The translations under genes were made by a program, and so were the position numbers. DNA of 64,000 nucleotides, taken from assembly GCA_030063045.1 (NCBI GenBank), contig JAQSEB010000117.1, positions 310,001-374,000 of the forward strand. The letters are read 5' to 3'. The notes beneath the pieces were generated by a model. It was not told where the DNA came from. It was given only the letters and a program-made list of their open reading frames with translations, and did no database searches. The DNA comes from Pratylenchus scribneri (taxonomy: Eukaryota; Nematoda; Chromadorea; Rhabditida; Pratylenchidae). This document shows positions 27,637 to 40,406 of the stretch, piece after piece. The first letter of the stretch is position 1, and every line of letters starts with the position of its first letter.

Positions 27637-29676
27637 TCATGTTTTATTGTGACCTGAACTTCCTTCTGCCCTTCCTCCTCCTTTCAATTCATTCAGCCAA
27701 TTCCTCGCCTGATCATCCCATTCTGTGTCCACAATAATCATCTATAAATTAGCAAATAATTAATAAAATATTCACATTCTTCAATGAACAAACCTTTTGA
27801 ATGTTGCAATGCCAAAGTGAATATTTATTTTGGAGGGCAAAATCACGAAATCCCACAAAATCGGATTCTATGAAAGAATAAATATTTGATAATTAAAAAT
27901 TCCAAATTTTAAATGGTTCACCTGAATCAAAATTCGAATAGAGAACCCCTTCATTGCAAGTGAATCTTTTTCGTTCTTGTTCCCACAAGTAAATCTATAA
28001 TTCAAATAAATGAATGGAATGAATGGATGGAACGGACTAACTTGGTCAATGACGGTGACCGGAATTATTGGTTCAGAATTTTGGGTGGAAATATTTTCCA
28101 TTTGTAGATGTGCATTTGCCCGCAAATATTGGCTGATTTGGCGAGCAGTTATTCCCGTCTAAATTCCAAAAATTAATTAAAAATGGAGAATAAAATGAAA
28201 CTTGAAATGCTCGACGGACTGAATCTCTGGTGAGGAGGCCTAAAAATATGAAAAATAATTGGAAGAATTGTGGAAAAACAAACAAATGGCAATATTCTGG
28301 AAACGATAAAGAATGTCGGCAAATGTGGACAAAATTGCCAATTGAAGAGTGGAATTTGTGTAGGCATAAACCCTAAAATAAATGTGAAAATTGGAATTAA
28401 TTTAAAGATGGCATTTTAATTTTTGATCATTTTAAATATTTTCCTTAATTTAATAATAAATAAATGTACCTATAATTGGTTTCAACAATCAAAAATCCAC
28501 TTTTGCTTGCACCTTTCCCATCAATTTCATTTCCATTTTCCAGCTGGCCACATGCGTCCTGGGCAATTTGAGTCATCAATGGGGTCAATAAAAACCAACT
28601 TAATATAAATTAATTTATAAATAAATTTAAAAAAATACCCATCCTTCCTCTTTCGTATAAAAATAAGTCCAATTTCGCGGAGGGTTTGCATAAAGGCATG
28701 GATTGGTTCGGGCCAATTTTGTTCAAAAACAATTGGATAAATTTGAGCTAAATTTTCCATTTTTTATTAATTAATTTCTCTAATTTTTTACTTTCATTCC
28801 GTTGAATGCACAACATTAGACGGAGAAAGAATTCCAACAATGGCAAAATGTCCTCTCCTTTTGAGGCCAAATAGTGCAAATAATGCGTTAAATATGTCCA
28901 AATTTGTTCGGATCGGCCCAACAAAAGAAATTGAAAACCGGCGGAGGAAATTTCCTGTTCCTTTGCACCTAAAAATTTATTTTTTTGAAATATTTGAAAA
29001 ATATGAAAATTAATTACGTCCTTTGACCAGGCCAATGTAATCAAAAAGTGATCGGGTCGTTTCGGAAACGCCCTTCTCCGCTGAATCACTGGGCAATGCC
29101 AAATAGCAAAGAATGCTTTCCCATCGTTCCACACTTTTTCCCATCAAATCTTTATTTGCTGCTTTTTGTGATTTTTCATCCAATGGATGCGATCGAAAGC
29201 CACTCAATTCAGAGACACTGGTCAAAGTGCTCGAAATAAAATTCATTTTGAAATCCAACTTAAATTTTTTTTATTTTATTTGAAATTAATTTATTTTTTA
29301 CATTTATTTGTAGTTCATCATCTTCCAAATTGCCTTCCAATATTTTAATTTTGTGAAGTAATTCCAAACAATTATACAAAACCAATTGATTTCGTGCATT
29401 TGTCCATGAATGCCAATCACTGAAATAAAATAATTTGGCTTTTAAAGTGGAAAATTAAACCTATTTTTCCTGAAAATCATTTGGAGAAGGCATTGTTGGG
29501 CCAATGGTGGCAACATTCGATAAATGGCAATGACCGAATGCTTTTGTTCATATAATTCTGTCAAAATAAAAATATTTTTTAGAATTCAATTTAAAATATT
29601 TACGTTGGACCAATTCATCGCTTTGGGTTGTCAAAAATTGCAATAATGGTCGATTAGCCAATAATGAGTCAGCCAT
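27637..29676 (-). CDS. GTF2H4: TFIIH subunit p52 (GTF2H4/TFB2)
   Basis: Multi-exon gene from ATG at 29676 (MADSLLANRPLLQFLTTQSD) to TGA at 27637. It shows YEQKHSVIAIYRMLPPLAQQ, VERWESILCYLALPSD, EISSAGFQFLLLGRSEQIW and LREIGLIFIRKRKDG, then a VETNYRVYAYT-type segment near 28350-28380. The C-terminus is EWDDQARNWLNELK. This order matches p52, which binds the XPB helicase and stimulates its ATPase in transcription initiation and nucleotide excision repair. The C-terminal clutch region, normally the XPB contact, appears present. CNOT2 lies 187 bp upstream on the same strand, close enough for shared transcription. Confidence 0.85.
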
Positions 29677-29863
29677 ATATAATGCTTTAAAAATGTAATA
29701 AAATGCAATGTGAAAATGTAAAATTAAAAATAAAATTGGAAATATTTAAACCAATTCAAATGTGAAAATAAATAAATGTGAAAACTTGTTGAAATTTATT
29801 GGAATTTTTTTTATCAAATCGAGGACAAGAAAATGTTATATTTTAAAATAATAATAATCAAAA

Positions 29864-31052
29864 TCACGAAAAGATCGACGGGTCTCCATCAGTTTTTGTT
29901 GGAACATGTGGATGTGTTGGTGGCATTGTCGACCCTCCCCCGACGATGACGGAGTTGGTGTTGGCGGTGGATGATGAGGATTGTTGATGATTTTGGGTGG
30001 TGGCGGTGGTGCCCGACACGGTCGGCTTCCCTTCGAGGTCCTTGTACTCCAATACCATTTCTCTTGGCACTCTTCTCCATTGGATTGGATCGAATACATT
30101 GTATTGACATCTTTCGTATGTTCCGCCAATTTCCCGCGGTGGTGCCGAGAATGGGGCTCGTTGTAGCCAAAATCGTTCGGATTTATGGAACCGCCAGTCT
30201 CGAGCATACCTTAAATTTAAATATAATTTATTGATTGGATTGGACAAACAATTCGGAAGCAGCGGCCACTTGGTAGACTTCACCGGGGCAATTGTAGAAA
30301 AGATAGAAGAGCACATCCTCGTGCAATTTGTTCAATTTTATATTCGGCAATTTGTCTCGGATGGTCGCATTGGTCAAATATTCTTCGGGCACTTTCGTAT
30401 CCAGGTCCTGTATTCGACAAGGGAAATCGGCCCAAGGACCGCCGAATGTTTGGTAAAGATTCCTTCTAAAAATATTAATTAATTAATTAATTTGTTGGTT
30501 GCAAACTTTGATGAATTCAAATTGAGACCCAGATTCGTCAAATCGTGTCCGAGAGCCAACCCAACAATGGATGGTGCACTTTCTATTGTTCTCAGGAATG
30601 TTAGCAAACCGGCCATCCCGAACCTAAAAATAAAATAGCTTATTTTAAAATTAATTCACATACTGGTCATTGAGCATGCCGGGCGGAATATTCGTGACCC
30701 TTCCTTAAAATATATTCAATTTAAACACAATTAAAATTAAATTAATTACCATCAGGATGTGTTTGTATTCCAACTTTATCATTGCTTTCAATTGCCAACC
30801 GATGCCTCCTCTTCAACTCCTCATTTCCGGTAATTGTTCCTGATAGATTCTTCTTAACAATAAATTGGATTTTACATTTTATATAATTAATTTGCAAAAT
30901 TGAGAATACCTGTTGTTGACTGTTTTGCCCTGTTGAATTTGGCAAGGCTGGGAAGTCGTCGTCATTCAGCATCAGCCCTTTCCACAGCGGAGCAATTTTG
31001 GCCGTTTTTAAAAACAGATTTTCCAATTTGTTGGCTTTAATATTTAAAAATT
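29864..31052 (-). CDS. CNOT2: CCR4-NOT subunit 2 (NOT2 box)
   Basis: Exons run from an acceptor at about 31052 to TGA at 29864. The N-terminal part has NDDDFPALPNSTGQ, typical of NOT2. It is followed by RFGMAGLLTFLRTIE, LALGHDLTNLGLNLN, TNATIRDKLPNIKLNKL, WRFHKSERFWLQRAP and YERCQYNVFDPIQWRRVPRE, the NOT2/3/5 box. The Ser/Thr/Asn/Pro tail of about 50 residues is not part of the usual fold. CNOT2 is a core scaffold of the cytoplasmic deadenylase complex. The start is unresolved. The first in-frame ATG is at 30972 (MLNDDDFPALP), but coding-like residues precede it to the acceptor, so an upstream exon may be missing. The long N-terminus seen in vertebrates is absent. Confidence 0.85.
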
Positions 31053-31232
31053 CTGCAAAGATATTTATTTATTAAAAATGAATTCATTAAATTTGAACAG
31101 ATATTGAAATAATCCATGAATATATTATAATTGTGGAATATGAACATAAATTGATATTCGAATTTATTCAAATAATTTATTGAAAAATGATAAAGCAAAT
31201 TAAGACATTAAATTAGACAATAATTTTTGTAC

Positions 31233-32033
31233 TTATTTTTTGCTGGTCTTCACTATTTCGTCATTTTTATCATCTCCGATGATCTCAATTTCGTCACCCG
31301 ATGAACTTGGATTTTCAGCAGGAATTGTGGAAATATTGCTGCTCTCAGATTCCCTGGACAAAGAAGATGATGATAAAAATTCCAATTGACGAAATTCCAG
31401 CGGTCCTTTGTTCACATAATGGCCTCGTTTTGCAGTGTCCATTGTTGTTGGGACCCATTCATCGTACTATTGAAATTCAAATGTTATTTTAATTATCTTT
31501 TATATTGGGTATACCGCTTGCGTATCGTCAATAAAATCTATAAAAATAGTTGTTTTTAAAATAGTTTAGACAACAAAAAATACCATCTTCTTGAACATAG
31601 CCAAATCCTTTATCCATACCATCTTCTGGGGCAAATTTGTGGCCTTTCTTACTCTTCTTCGACTTTTTTGGTTCAGCAGAAGTTGAGCACATTTGAACCG
31701 TATTTGTCCCCTTAATTTAAAATGAATTAGTTTATTTTAACTGTACAAAAAACATACATATTTCTCTTCCAATCTCCGTACAATTTCATCGGCGTCATCT
31801 CTATCCCGAAACTCTTCATGAACTTCAGATTGTGTTTTGGAAGATCCACTGACCTGAAATTTAGAGTTAAATTTAAAGAATGAATTATTGTTATAACCAA
31901 CCTCTAATTTCGAGCATATTTCTTCATAATCAAATCGAGGATAATTCCGCGATGTAGGAGGAAAAAGTTCAAATTCCATTATTCGAATTTTTGGCCCATC
32001 AACAATATTCTTCTTTTTTGGAAACATAAACAT
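31233..32033 (-). CDS. Short ubinuclein with Hpc2-related domain
   Basis: Several small exons from ATG at 32033 (MFMFPKKKNIVDGPKIRIM) to TAA at 31233. Motifs are FELFPPTSRNYPRFDYEEI and then the Hpc2-related domain GFGYVQEDDFIDDTQAYDEW followed by VPTTM...GHYVNKGPLEFRQ. Ubinucleins are HIRA-complex subunits that bind histone H3.3-H4 through this domain. The protein stops about 50 residues after the domain, in a Ser/Asp/Glu-rich tail. It therefore lacks the long middle and C-terminal regions of UBN1/2 and is closer to a minimal HPC2 module. The hAT element lies 111 bp upstream of the start codon. Confidence 0.8.
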
Positions 32034-32144
32034 TTTGTTGGATATTTTATGCTTTTGTTCGTCAAATTTTATGATGTACAATGTACAAAGCACCAATTCT
32101 TTTTCTCTATCTGTTTGTTTAATGATTAAAACGCCGGAATAAAT

Positions 32145-33864
32145 CAGAGATTGGTATATATATAGGAAAATGTATATGTATAGGTGATTCTATACATATA
32201 CATATACAATTCTATACATATACATATACGTTTACAAGAGGCCATGTATATGTGGATGTAGAGTATAGCTGGAAAATATTATGTATATGTAGAGGTGTTT
32301 TCCTATACATTTTGCTATACATATAGCTTGATTTCTATACATCAAAATTAAGGGAATTTCCTTATTTTTTCATATTTTTTTCTGGCATTTTGTAATTTTT
32401 TTTTCAAAAAGTGACAATTTATTTATTGCTCCATTCTGCACAAGTGTAAAAGTTGAATATTCGAATATCTTTTATTCATAAAAGCAATTATATTTTAATA
32501 ATTAAAAATAATTATTGAATATATATTTTAATATATCTTTTCAGAATTTTAAATATGGATATGGATGAGATTATAATGAATGAACAAGAAGAAGGAAATC
32601 AGCAAAATAACGCCTCTAATTTGGCTGAGATTATTTTGGATGAAGAAGGAAATCAGGAACAAGAGGTTTCAAAATCCAAACGAACAGATCCAGCTTGGCA
32701 ATTTTTTGACATTAATAAAGAGAAAAAGGAATGGAAATGCCTAATCAAAAAATGCACAAAAACATATAAATACACAACAGAATGCCCTAGTGCAAATTTG
32801 GCCAATTTACATTTAAAATCGCAACATCTAAAAGAGTTTAAAATTGTCGAAGAAGAGAGAAATAAAAATGCAGCTGCTGGTCCAACAGTAAAAAAGCGAA
32901 AAATTGATGATCCAAAACAACAAAAATTGACATTTGCATCTGCAAAAAAATATTCGAAGGATAATCCAAAGTAGGAAACTTATTTTGCCCACATATTTGA
33001 ATTAATTAAGGCAATTAAAATTCAATGAATCCATTATATTTTATTTTTATTGCTGTAAACCAAATGTGACAATTTACCAATTAAAATCGGATGAATTTCG
33101 AGGTTTATTTTCGGTTGCCGATTCACAATTAAATGTATTATTTTTAATTTAAATATTGCTTTTATTATTGTCTCAAATTTCAATAGGTTCCATCGGATTA
33201 TAAACCAATAAAAAAATTGATCAGCGAATTTTACACCAAGAAGAAAATACATTTTACCAAAAGATTTGAGGACATGACACCAAAATTCAGTGGCATTTTG
33301 GATATTTGGACTGATCCAAATATGAAAACAGCCTATTTAGGTTGTGAATTAAATAAAATACTCTTTTTAAATTGCGTTTTAGGTGTTTCGGTTCAATTTT
33401 ACAATTTGGAATCTAAACAATTCGACCGAATTTTCCTTGAAATGCGCCGCAGGAATTGCGACTGAAAAAAGAAGGAACAGAATGGGTTCAGAACTTTTGA
33501 ATCATAAATTATTCATCCATTTGAACAAAAGGAAAAAAGAAGGAACAGATACAGAATTTGTTCTGAACTTTTAAACCAGAAATATTTATCCATTTGAACA
33601 AAGGAAATTTGATTAATTGTTACTCGATATAAATTTTGCAATATTTATTACATTTATTGTCATTTTAAATAAAAGAAAATTTTTTTATTATAAATTAAAA
33701 TTTTCGAAAATGTATAGGAAAACTGCTATACTCTACATATACATATACTCTACATATATATGAAATAAAAAATGTATATGTAAATGTATACTTAGATATA
33801 CATGAGGTCATGTATATGTAAATGTAGAGTATAGTTAGAAAATTTCCATGTATACCAATCTCTG
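32145..33864 (+). mobile_element. hAT transposon, internally deleted
   Basis: The ends are perfect 14-bp inverted repeats, CAGAGATTGGTATA at 32145-32158 and TATACCAATCTCTG at 33851-33864. They are flanked by an identical 8-bp duplication GAATAAAT (32137-32144 and 33865-33872), as expected of hAT elements. Both ends hold subterminal TATACATATACATATAC-type repeats (32160-32340 and 33715-33845). The 1720-bp length and internal frames show it has lost most of its transposase. Confidence 0.95.
32555..33465 (+). pseudogene. hAT transposase remnant (BED finger)
   Basis: The first exon, from ATG at 32555, encodes an acidic leader and a BED-type zinc finger: PAWQFFDINKEKKEWKC, IKKCTKTYKY, then LHLKSQHL. 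A later stretch at 33190-33465 encodes VPSDYKPIKKLISEFY and FSGILDIWTDPNMKTAYLG, the hAT motif before the first catalytic Asp region, and then stops. The DDE core and dimerisation domain are missing. The middle has a broken fragment near 33085-33130. It cannot encode an active enzyme but might still give a BED-finger protein. Confidence 0.85.
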
Positions 33865-34085
33865 GAATAAATAGAATATTCCCTTTAAAATTTTTATTGT
33901 GCGAGACCAATTTTGGCCGTACAAATCAACAAAAAAATATAAAATTCTATAAGTTAGAACAAATAATTCAATAAAAAAAGCATATTTGAAATTTTATCAA
34001 CAAAATTTATCCAAAAATGATTATTCCTAAAGCTGAACAAAATTTAATGAAAAAGCCTAAAAACAAACAAATTTTATGAAAACAA

Positions 34086-35609
34086 CTAAATTATTGCAAA
34101 TCGAATTTTTTTATATTGTTCATCTTTCTTTAATTGTGCTTCATTTTCACTGGTTTCTTTCCTTTTAATTTGACTCTTCGATATAAACATAAAAAGCATC
34201 AATAATGGCAAATAAGCAAGTGTATATTTGAATAAATTGCTGGCATTTCTGAAAAAGAAGTGTAAATTATTTGTTAAAAGAATTATTTAAAACTTTTTAT
34301 CCGGTCCTTTATAAAATTTCCATGATAATACAATCATCCCCAGATTTAATGGTAATGAAGTAACGGCGAAAGTCCATGTTGTAAGTTCAGTTAATGGAGC
34401 AGCAAATTGACAGAGAAATGCCAAGATCAGAGAGTGCCTTCAAATCATAAGAATAATAATTGTTGATAATAATTATTTCTCTACCTTAATGTTGTTCGAC
34501 GACAAAGTCCCTCGTTTGTAACACACATCTAAAAAGTGAATGATTGATTTTTATTTAAATTTGCTTCCTTTTTACCATTTTATACCCAGCTTTATTGTAG
34601 TCGTCCCGTAGATTCCAGCTTAGTGCATTGAAATGAGGAAATTGCCAGGAAAAAAGTAAACCGCCTAAAACTAAAGCGGCTGCGTCCAATTCACCTGAAA
34701 TAAGTGTACATTTTGAAAACCTTTTTGTATATTTTAAACCTGTAGCCGCTGCATAGCCCATCAATGGCGGAATCGCCCCAACAATTGCTCCCACCCAAGT
34801 GCAACTATGATGCCTAAAATAAATTTCATGTTAGATTTTATGTTTGTTCAAATAGAATATTTACCATCTTTTCATTGGTGTGTAAACTCCCGTATAAAGA
34901 GCGAAATTAATAAATCCTAGCCCAGAAGTGAGATGATTACAACCTGAAAAATATAAAGAAAATCATTATAATTTAAATTTGAAAAATAATTAATTATATT
35001 TTTGAGAATGGAATGTTAAAGTAAAAATTATTGGTGTTAAACAAAAAAAAATTTCAATAATGTTAAGAAATTACTGGAAAATTAACAAACTTAGACAGAG
35101 GATTCCCAGTCCAGTAAAGGCGGTGGCACCAACAAACATCAATGCCTGCGAACTTGATAATCGACCAATAGGGAGAACTCGAGATTGGGTCCCTGGAATT
35201 TTACTATAATTAAGATATTTTATACTAAATATTACTTTTCATCTGTGCATCATAATGACGTTCCATTATATTATTGCATGCACAAGCTGATGCTAAAATA
35301 AAAATATAATTAAAGAATAAAAGAAAAGTTCATGTAAACCTGAGAGTAGAGTTGTCCCAATTATACAAGAACCAAACAAGGCAGGGGATGTAAATGCAAC
35401 GGGTGACATTAAAAATCCCCCGACTGCGGTTGAGGCAATTAAAGCAGTGAGACGACATTTAGAAAGCTTAAATTTAGAAAAACTATTAAATATAAAATTA
35501 TTATTACCTGTAAATATGCACCAGTCAAAGTCTTTGTTTCATTCGGATTAAAAAAAAGCCCTCTTGTTTTGTTCGATAAATGCAAATGGCGCAGTGAAGC
35601 TTTAAACAT
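34086..35609 (-). CDS. cox-10: Protoheme IX farnesyltransferase (COX10)
   Basis: Multi-exon gene from ATG at 35609 ([17 protein letters not shown], basic and presequence-like) to TAG at 34086. It encodes a UbiA-family polytopic membrane enzyme that converts heme B to heme O for cytochrome oxidase in the inner mitochondrial membrane. It shows [14 protein letters not shown], the first Asp-rich prenyl-diphosphate site, then [20 protein letters not shown] and [39 protein letters not shown] is the second motif. C-terminal helices are followed by a short Lys/Glu-rich tail. The length and motif spacing look complete. Confidence 0.92.
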
Positions 35610-35891
35610 AACTATTATTTATTTAATTAAATACAAATTTACATATTAAATTTAAATATCCAAAAAAGTTTAAAAAAACATTTAAAAGTATATTGGAATT
35701 ATTATTTATTTTATTTTTAACAAAGCAACAAATTGAATAAGAAAATTGAGCCGTGGTCGCAAAATATAAAGAAAATAATCAACGATTCATAAATTTATAT
35801 TGTTAATTATTATTTGTTAAAGAGGCAAATCGGAAAATTTAAAATGTCAAGTTGAATCAAAATTTGTTCTTCCATCTCGTATTATCGTTTG

Positions 35892-38800
35892 TCAAGCAAA
35901 TTTGAATGAATTTGGCACAGCCTGGGTTGCATCAAAAGTATATCCACCAGTCAATGCCAATTGCTTTGATTTTTGTAAATTCTCTTCTCGTGTGCAAATT
36001 TCCATGAGGTCTTTCAATTTTGCCAGTTTTTCCGAATTTAAAAATTGTTCTCCGCACAAAGCCGAGAAAATTGTTGGATTTTGCTCTTTTAGAACTAAAA
36101 AAAATTACTAATCATAATTCTGAGAAAAATAATACAAACCTTCGATTGTATGTTTGAAGAGGACAAAAACATTAAGACCGGGATTGTTATCTTGTTCATC
36201 CAAAATTGTTGTGAAAGCCTCCAAATCTGTTTCTTCCTAAATATTGATTTGAATTAAATTTTGTATTTCATTTAAATAACCTGAAAATCTTGATAATCTT
36301 CCGAATCGGTCTCATCATCAGCTGAATCATCGAAAATATTTCCCTCCGCTGTCTGATCTGCCATACTCCTGGTGCTTGATTTCCTTCTTGAGCATCTTTG
36401 TTGGCGCCGATTATTTTCTTGTTCCAATGCTTCCAAATATTCCATATTTTCTAATAAAAATTAAATATAATATTTAAAATATGTAAAAAAAACCTTCATC
36501 GACATCATCATCCGAATCCTTCAATTCTTCATTCATTCGATCATCCTCGCCATCACTCGACTCTTCCTCATCATCATCCGAATCGTCTTCTTTGTTCCGG
36601 TCAGCCAATTCTTTCATGCACCGTTGTAATTCATCAAATAGTGTCAAAATCCAATTCATAAACTAAAATTAAGCTAATTTAAAATTATTTATTATTTTAC
36701 CTTATCAATTTGATTATGGAACATTGCAGGAACAATTCCATCGGAAAGAAGTCGGCAAATCATCCAAATTACCATTTTTCGATCGTGAATTCCCTCAAAG
36801 TGGTCTCGATTTTTATACAATTCAGCCAGAAACCATTCAAATGTATTTGATTGTGGGTCAATTCGAATTTGACCAAAAAATGTGGCAGTGAGTTGAAAAT
36901 TGGAATACAAAGCACTGATCAGTCCCTTTAAATGTATTAATATTTTATGAATAAAATAAATGGAAATAAACCATTAAAAGTTGCGGTTTATAATGGTCCA
37001 AAGTGGTCGATTCGTTGATAGGTTGTTGAAGTTGATTGAAAACTAATTGCAAAATACTGGGCAAAAGTGTGTCAATATGGCCTTGACATTGCAGAATGAA
37101 CACTTAAAATGGTTTTGGAATGAATTTGAACCATTTAAATGTATTTACCTTCAATCATTTTTGCTGCATGCGATTTGGTACTCTCATCCAAATCACTGTC
37201 GGACATTGTCTTCTCGCACATTGTTAGCAATTTTTGGATCCGTTCTTGTGATGCCAAAAATGTGCCAGTATCTTTAATTTTTATTATTTATATTAATTGT
37301 CGTTTAAAATAAATTGATATTGATCATTCCCGTTTTTTGGGGGAGGAGGCAAGGCAATGAAGAAGAAAAGGAAGACGATCATGGTGATGTGATTCATCAT
37401 CTTCCTCTTCGTCCTCATCTTCTTCATCATCATTTCCATCAACTTCCTCTTCATCCTCATCTTCATCATCATCTTCTTCATCATCCGCGTCAATTCATTC
37501 TTCTTAGCCTTGCCGCTCCCCCCCCCCCCCCCCCCAATATAACAGGAAGTATCTATTAAATTTACCTTTGGTCACAAATGCATGCAAAACAGGCATACAA
37601 TCTTTTAATATCGACAATTTTACCAAATTAAATATAATTATTAATTTACCGCTGAAGAAGCAATTGTCTTCCTCCAAGAAGGTTTTATAGACCAAATCTA
37701 AGTAAATAATATTAAATTTTGATGAAAAAAAAATTCAATTCCACCATAAACTTGCCACATTTCAGGCGAAATATGCACTTGGATTAATGTATTTGTAAGT
37801 GAGAGTGCCTCCTCAAAGTAATCTAAATTTTCATAATAATTCAGTAGAATTAATAATAAATAAGCTTACTTTCACAATAACATTCGAAGATTGAAATTAC
37901 ACAACTTCGAACAATTGGCTCAATTTTCTTTATAATTTCTTCATGTTCCTCCAAAAGGTCTAAAATTGTTTCCAGCGTTGATAAAATGCCCATCACGCCA
38001 ACGGTGTGTTCCTCAACAATCTCATCACCGTCCGCACCTTCGCCAGTGACCATTTTATTGAATATATTTACCTAAATTCATTAATTTATTTAATTTTGGA
38101 TTTTTAAAATAACCAATTCAAGTGTAATTTCATAGGCAATTGGGATGACATCTTCTTCAAAATTTTCAATCAAAGTATCCACGACGGCTGGCAAATCATC
38201 CAAATGGGTTTCGGCCACCAATCTCAAAACTATTATAATCACATCCCGAATATGTGGCTTCAGCAATGGCACTGTTTTCAGTGTTTGATCATTCAGCAAT
38301 GATTGAATGGCTAGTGAGGCCTCCACTTTAACCGGCAATTCGGCGTCTTTTTTCAGCCTTTGGACCAGGGCATTGATCACTCGTTCCAATATTTTTGAAT
38401 TTTTGTATGGAGTTTCGGAGGCATAATGCAGAACATAGCAAGCACGCATTCGAACAAAACGAACCTAAAAATAGGTTTAGGTCATCGGATAAAGCATTAA
38501 AATATGAACCTCATGGGCAGTACGCATTGTTACATGGGCGTCGATTAATTTCTCAACATCTTTTTTGTACTTCTGTTAAAAAATGAATATTTATATTATA
38601 ATTTATGTATTTTTACCTTCGATTTAAGCAATTGTGAAGAAATAACCGCAATCATGTGCAATGCTCCATCAATTTGGTGAGCCGTTGAAGTTGGTGTCAG
38701 ATTGCGAAGAATAAATTCCAAAATTTGTTGCATAATTCCTTGCCTTTTTGAAATCATTTGCAGCAAAGTTGATGCTGCCGATGATGGCTGATGAAGATCC

Positions 38801-40406
38801 TTTAAATTATTTATTCAAATTGATTTTTAGCATATAAGTAAACCTCATAAACGTCATATTTATATCGCAAAAATTCCTCAACATCATCCGACCAAAGTTC
38901 TTCATCTTCAGATGAATGTTGAAGTAATGGAAATATTACGTTTTTGAGGAGTATCTAAAATCATGTAAATTTATTTGTGTGAAATAGTAGTTTAGCTTAC
39001 TTCAAGCTTGGGTTTTATTATTTGCCAAACTTGTGCCTGGTTCAAGGCATCAGATAAATGATTTAAAGTCAGATAAAGCGCATAATCTGACACAAACTTT
39101 CCATCGATATAATCATTGAGAATAGCCACCATCTAAAATGTGTTATAATTTTATGAAAATTGAGTTTAATGCAAACCAATGATTCAATGACCGGCAAGGC
39201 ATAATTTTTTGAATATTCTTCAGCAAATGTCACATAGGCTTTATCAACATTTCCTTTATTCCCATATCTTTATTAGATAAATTTATTTTGGATAAATAAT
39301 TAAATAAACCTTTCAAAGACCCGTTGGACATTTTTCAAGCACTTTTTGCATTTCCAATAAATAGTCTCGGCGCGTTCATCCTCCGGCACTGCATCACATT
39401 CAGCCGGTATTTCTTTTTGTATAATATCCATGAAATTCTTTAACCATCTAGCATATTCTTCAATTGGAAGCATTTGTAAATTTAATGAAAACTAAATATA
39501 CAATTTATTTTATTCAATTATTTAACTCAAACCTGAACAATCGAATAAAAAATTTTAAGTATTTGTTTTTGGACGAAATATGAAGCAGATGTTTTGTTTG
39601 CAATGAGTGTAGAAAGACGTTCGCGAAGAATGGGCAGTGCCCGGCACATGAAGTCGACAAGCGGTGTTTTTTCCTTTTGACGTTTATATCTGAAATAATA
39701 AACGTTTTGAGTATTGGTTTAAACAACCTTTTTGGTTGTGATAAGACTATTGTCCTAGGTATGATATCGGTGGACCATGAGGACCACCATCGATTTTTCA
39801 ACGCCCTGAATAGGCGGAAAAATGGAAGAACTACTTTTAAAAGCTTACTCGAATATTTTGCAGAGTCGGTGCAAAATCAGCAAAGCTCCCATGAGAATTT
39901 CACTTTCTTGTGAACTCAAAAGTGGAAGCAGTTCATCAGTAAGACTAGGCCATTTCTCTGGAAAATCATGGCGCATAATCGATTGCATTGTTGTACACAA
40001 ATGAACTCTGATGAATACATTATTACTTAAATTAAATAATTAAAACAAACTTTATAGGCTCTGGTGAAGGAATTATCGCCTGTATAATTTGATGTTTTAA
40101 AGGCGCCTTATCTTGGTCACTCAATTCCCATTGTTTTGAGTCATCTTTGTCGTCCACATTCCAATGCTCGTAGACAACATTTTTCAGAAAAATAACTGCC
40201 GCTTGTCTTACGGAATAATCTAATTGAGCATCCTGAATGATTCGAAGAAGCACTTGCGGGAATCCAATCAAGGACGAGACCTTAACTTTTGATTGATATT
40301 TGTAAAATTATCAAAATCTAACTTTTTTGAGATATTCGGAAGCTTGATTTTGCCCTTCTGCAATTGTTGTAGATCTCAAAGCTTCAATTATATTATTTAT
40401 ATCCAT
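35892..40406 (-). CDS. IPO7: Importin-7/8 family nuclear import receptor
   Basis: A long multi-exon gene from ATG at 40406 (MDINNIIEALRSTTIAEGQ) to TGA at 35892. It encodes HEAT-repeat karyopherin sequence: DYSVRQAAVIFLKNVVYEHW, HDFPEKWPSLTDELLPLL, NVQRVFERYGNKGNVDKAY, EDEELWSDDVEEFLRYKYDV and DGALHMIAVISSQLLKSKKY. The MRACYVLHYASETPYKNS and VKVEASLAIQSLLNDQ segments are also typical of importin-7/8. Near the C-terminus is the acidic loop (KEDDSDDDEEESSDGEDD), then DLEAFTTILDEQDNN, and it ends PNSFKFA. It would carry ribosomal proteins, histone H1 or SMAD/MAPK-type cargo through the nuclear pore with Ran. Both the N-terminal Ran-binding region and the acidic loop are present. Confidence 0.93.
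37290..37550. repeat. Poly-G and GAT/GAA microsatellite in IPO7 intron
   Basis: An intron of about 260 bp between the exon for LHAFVTKG and the exon for DTGTFLASQ. On the minus strand it holds an uninterrupted run of 18 G, then GATGATGAAGAAGATGATG-type triplets. One minus-strand frame reads almost pure Asp/Glu. Confidence 0.75.
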
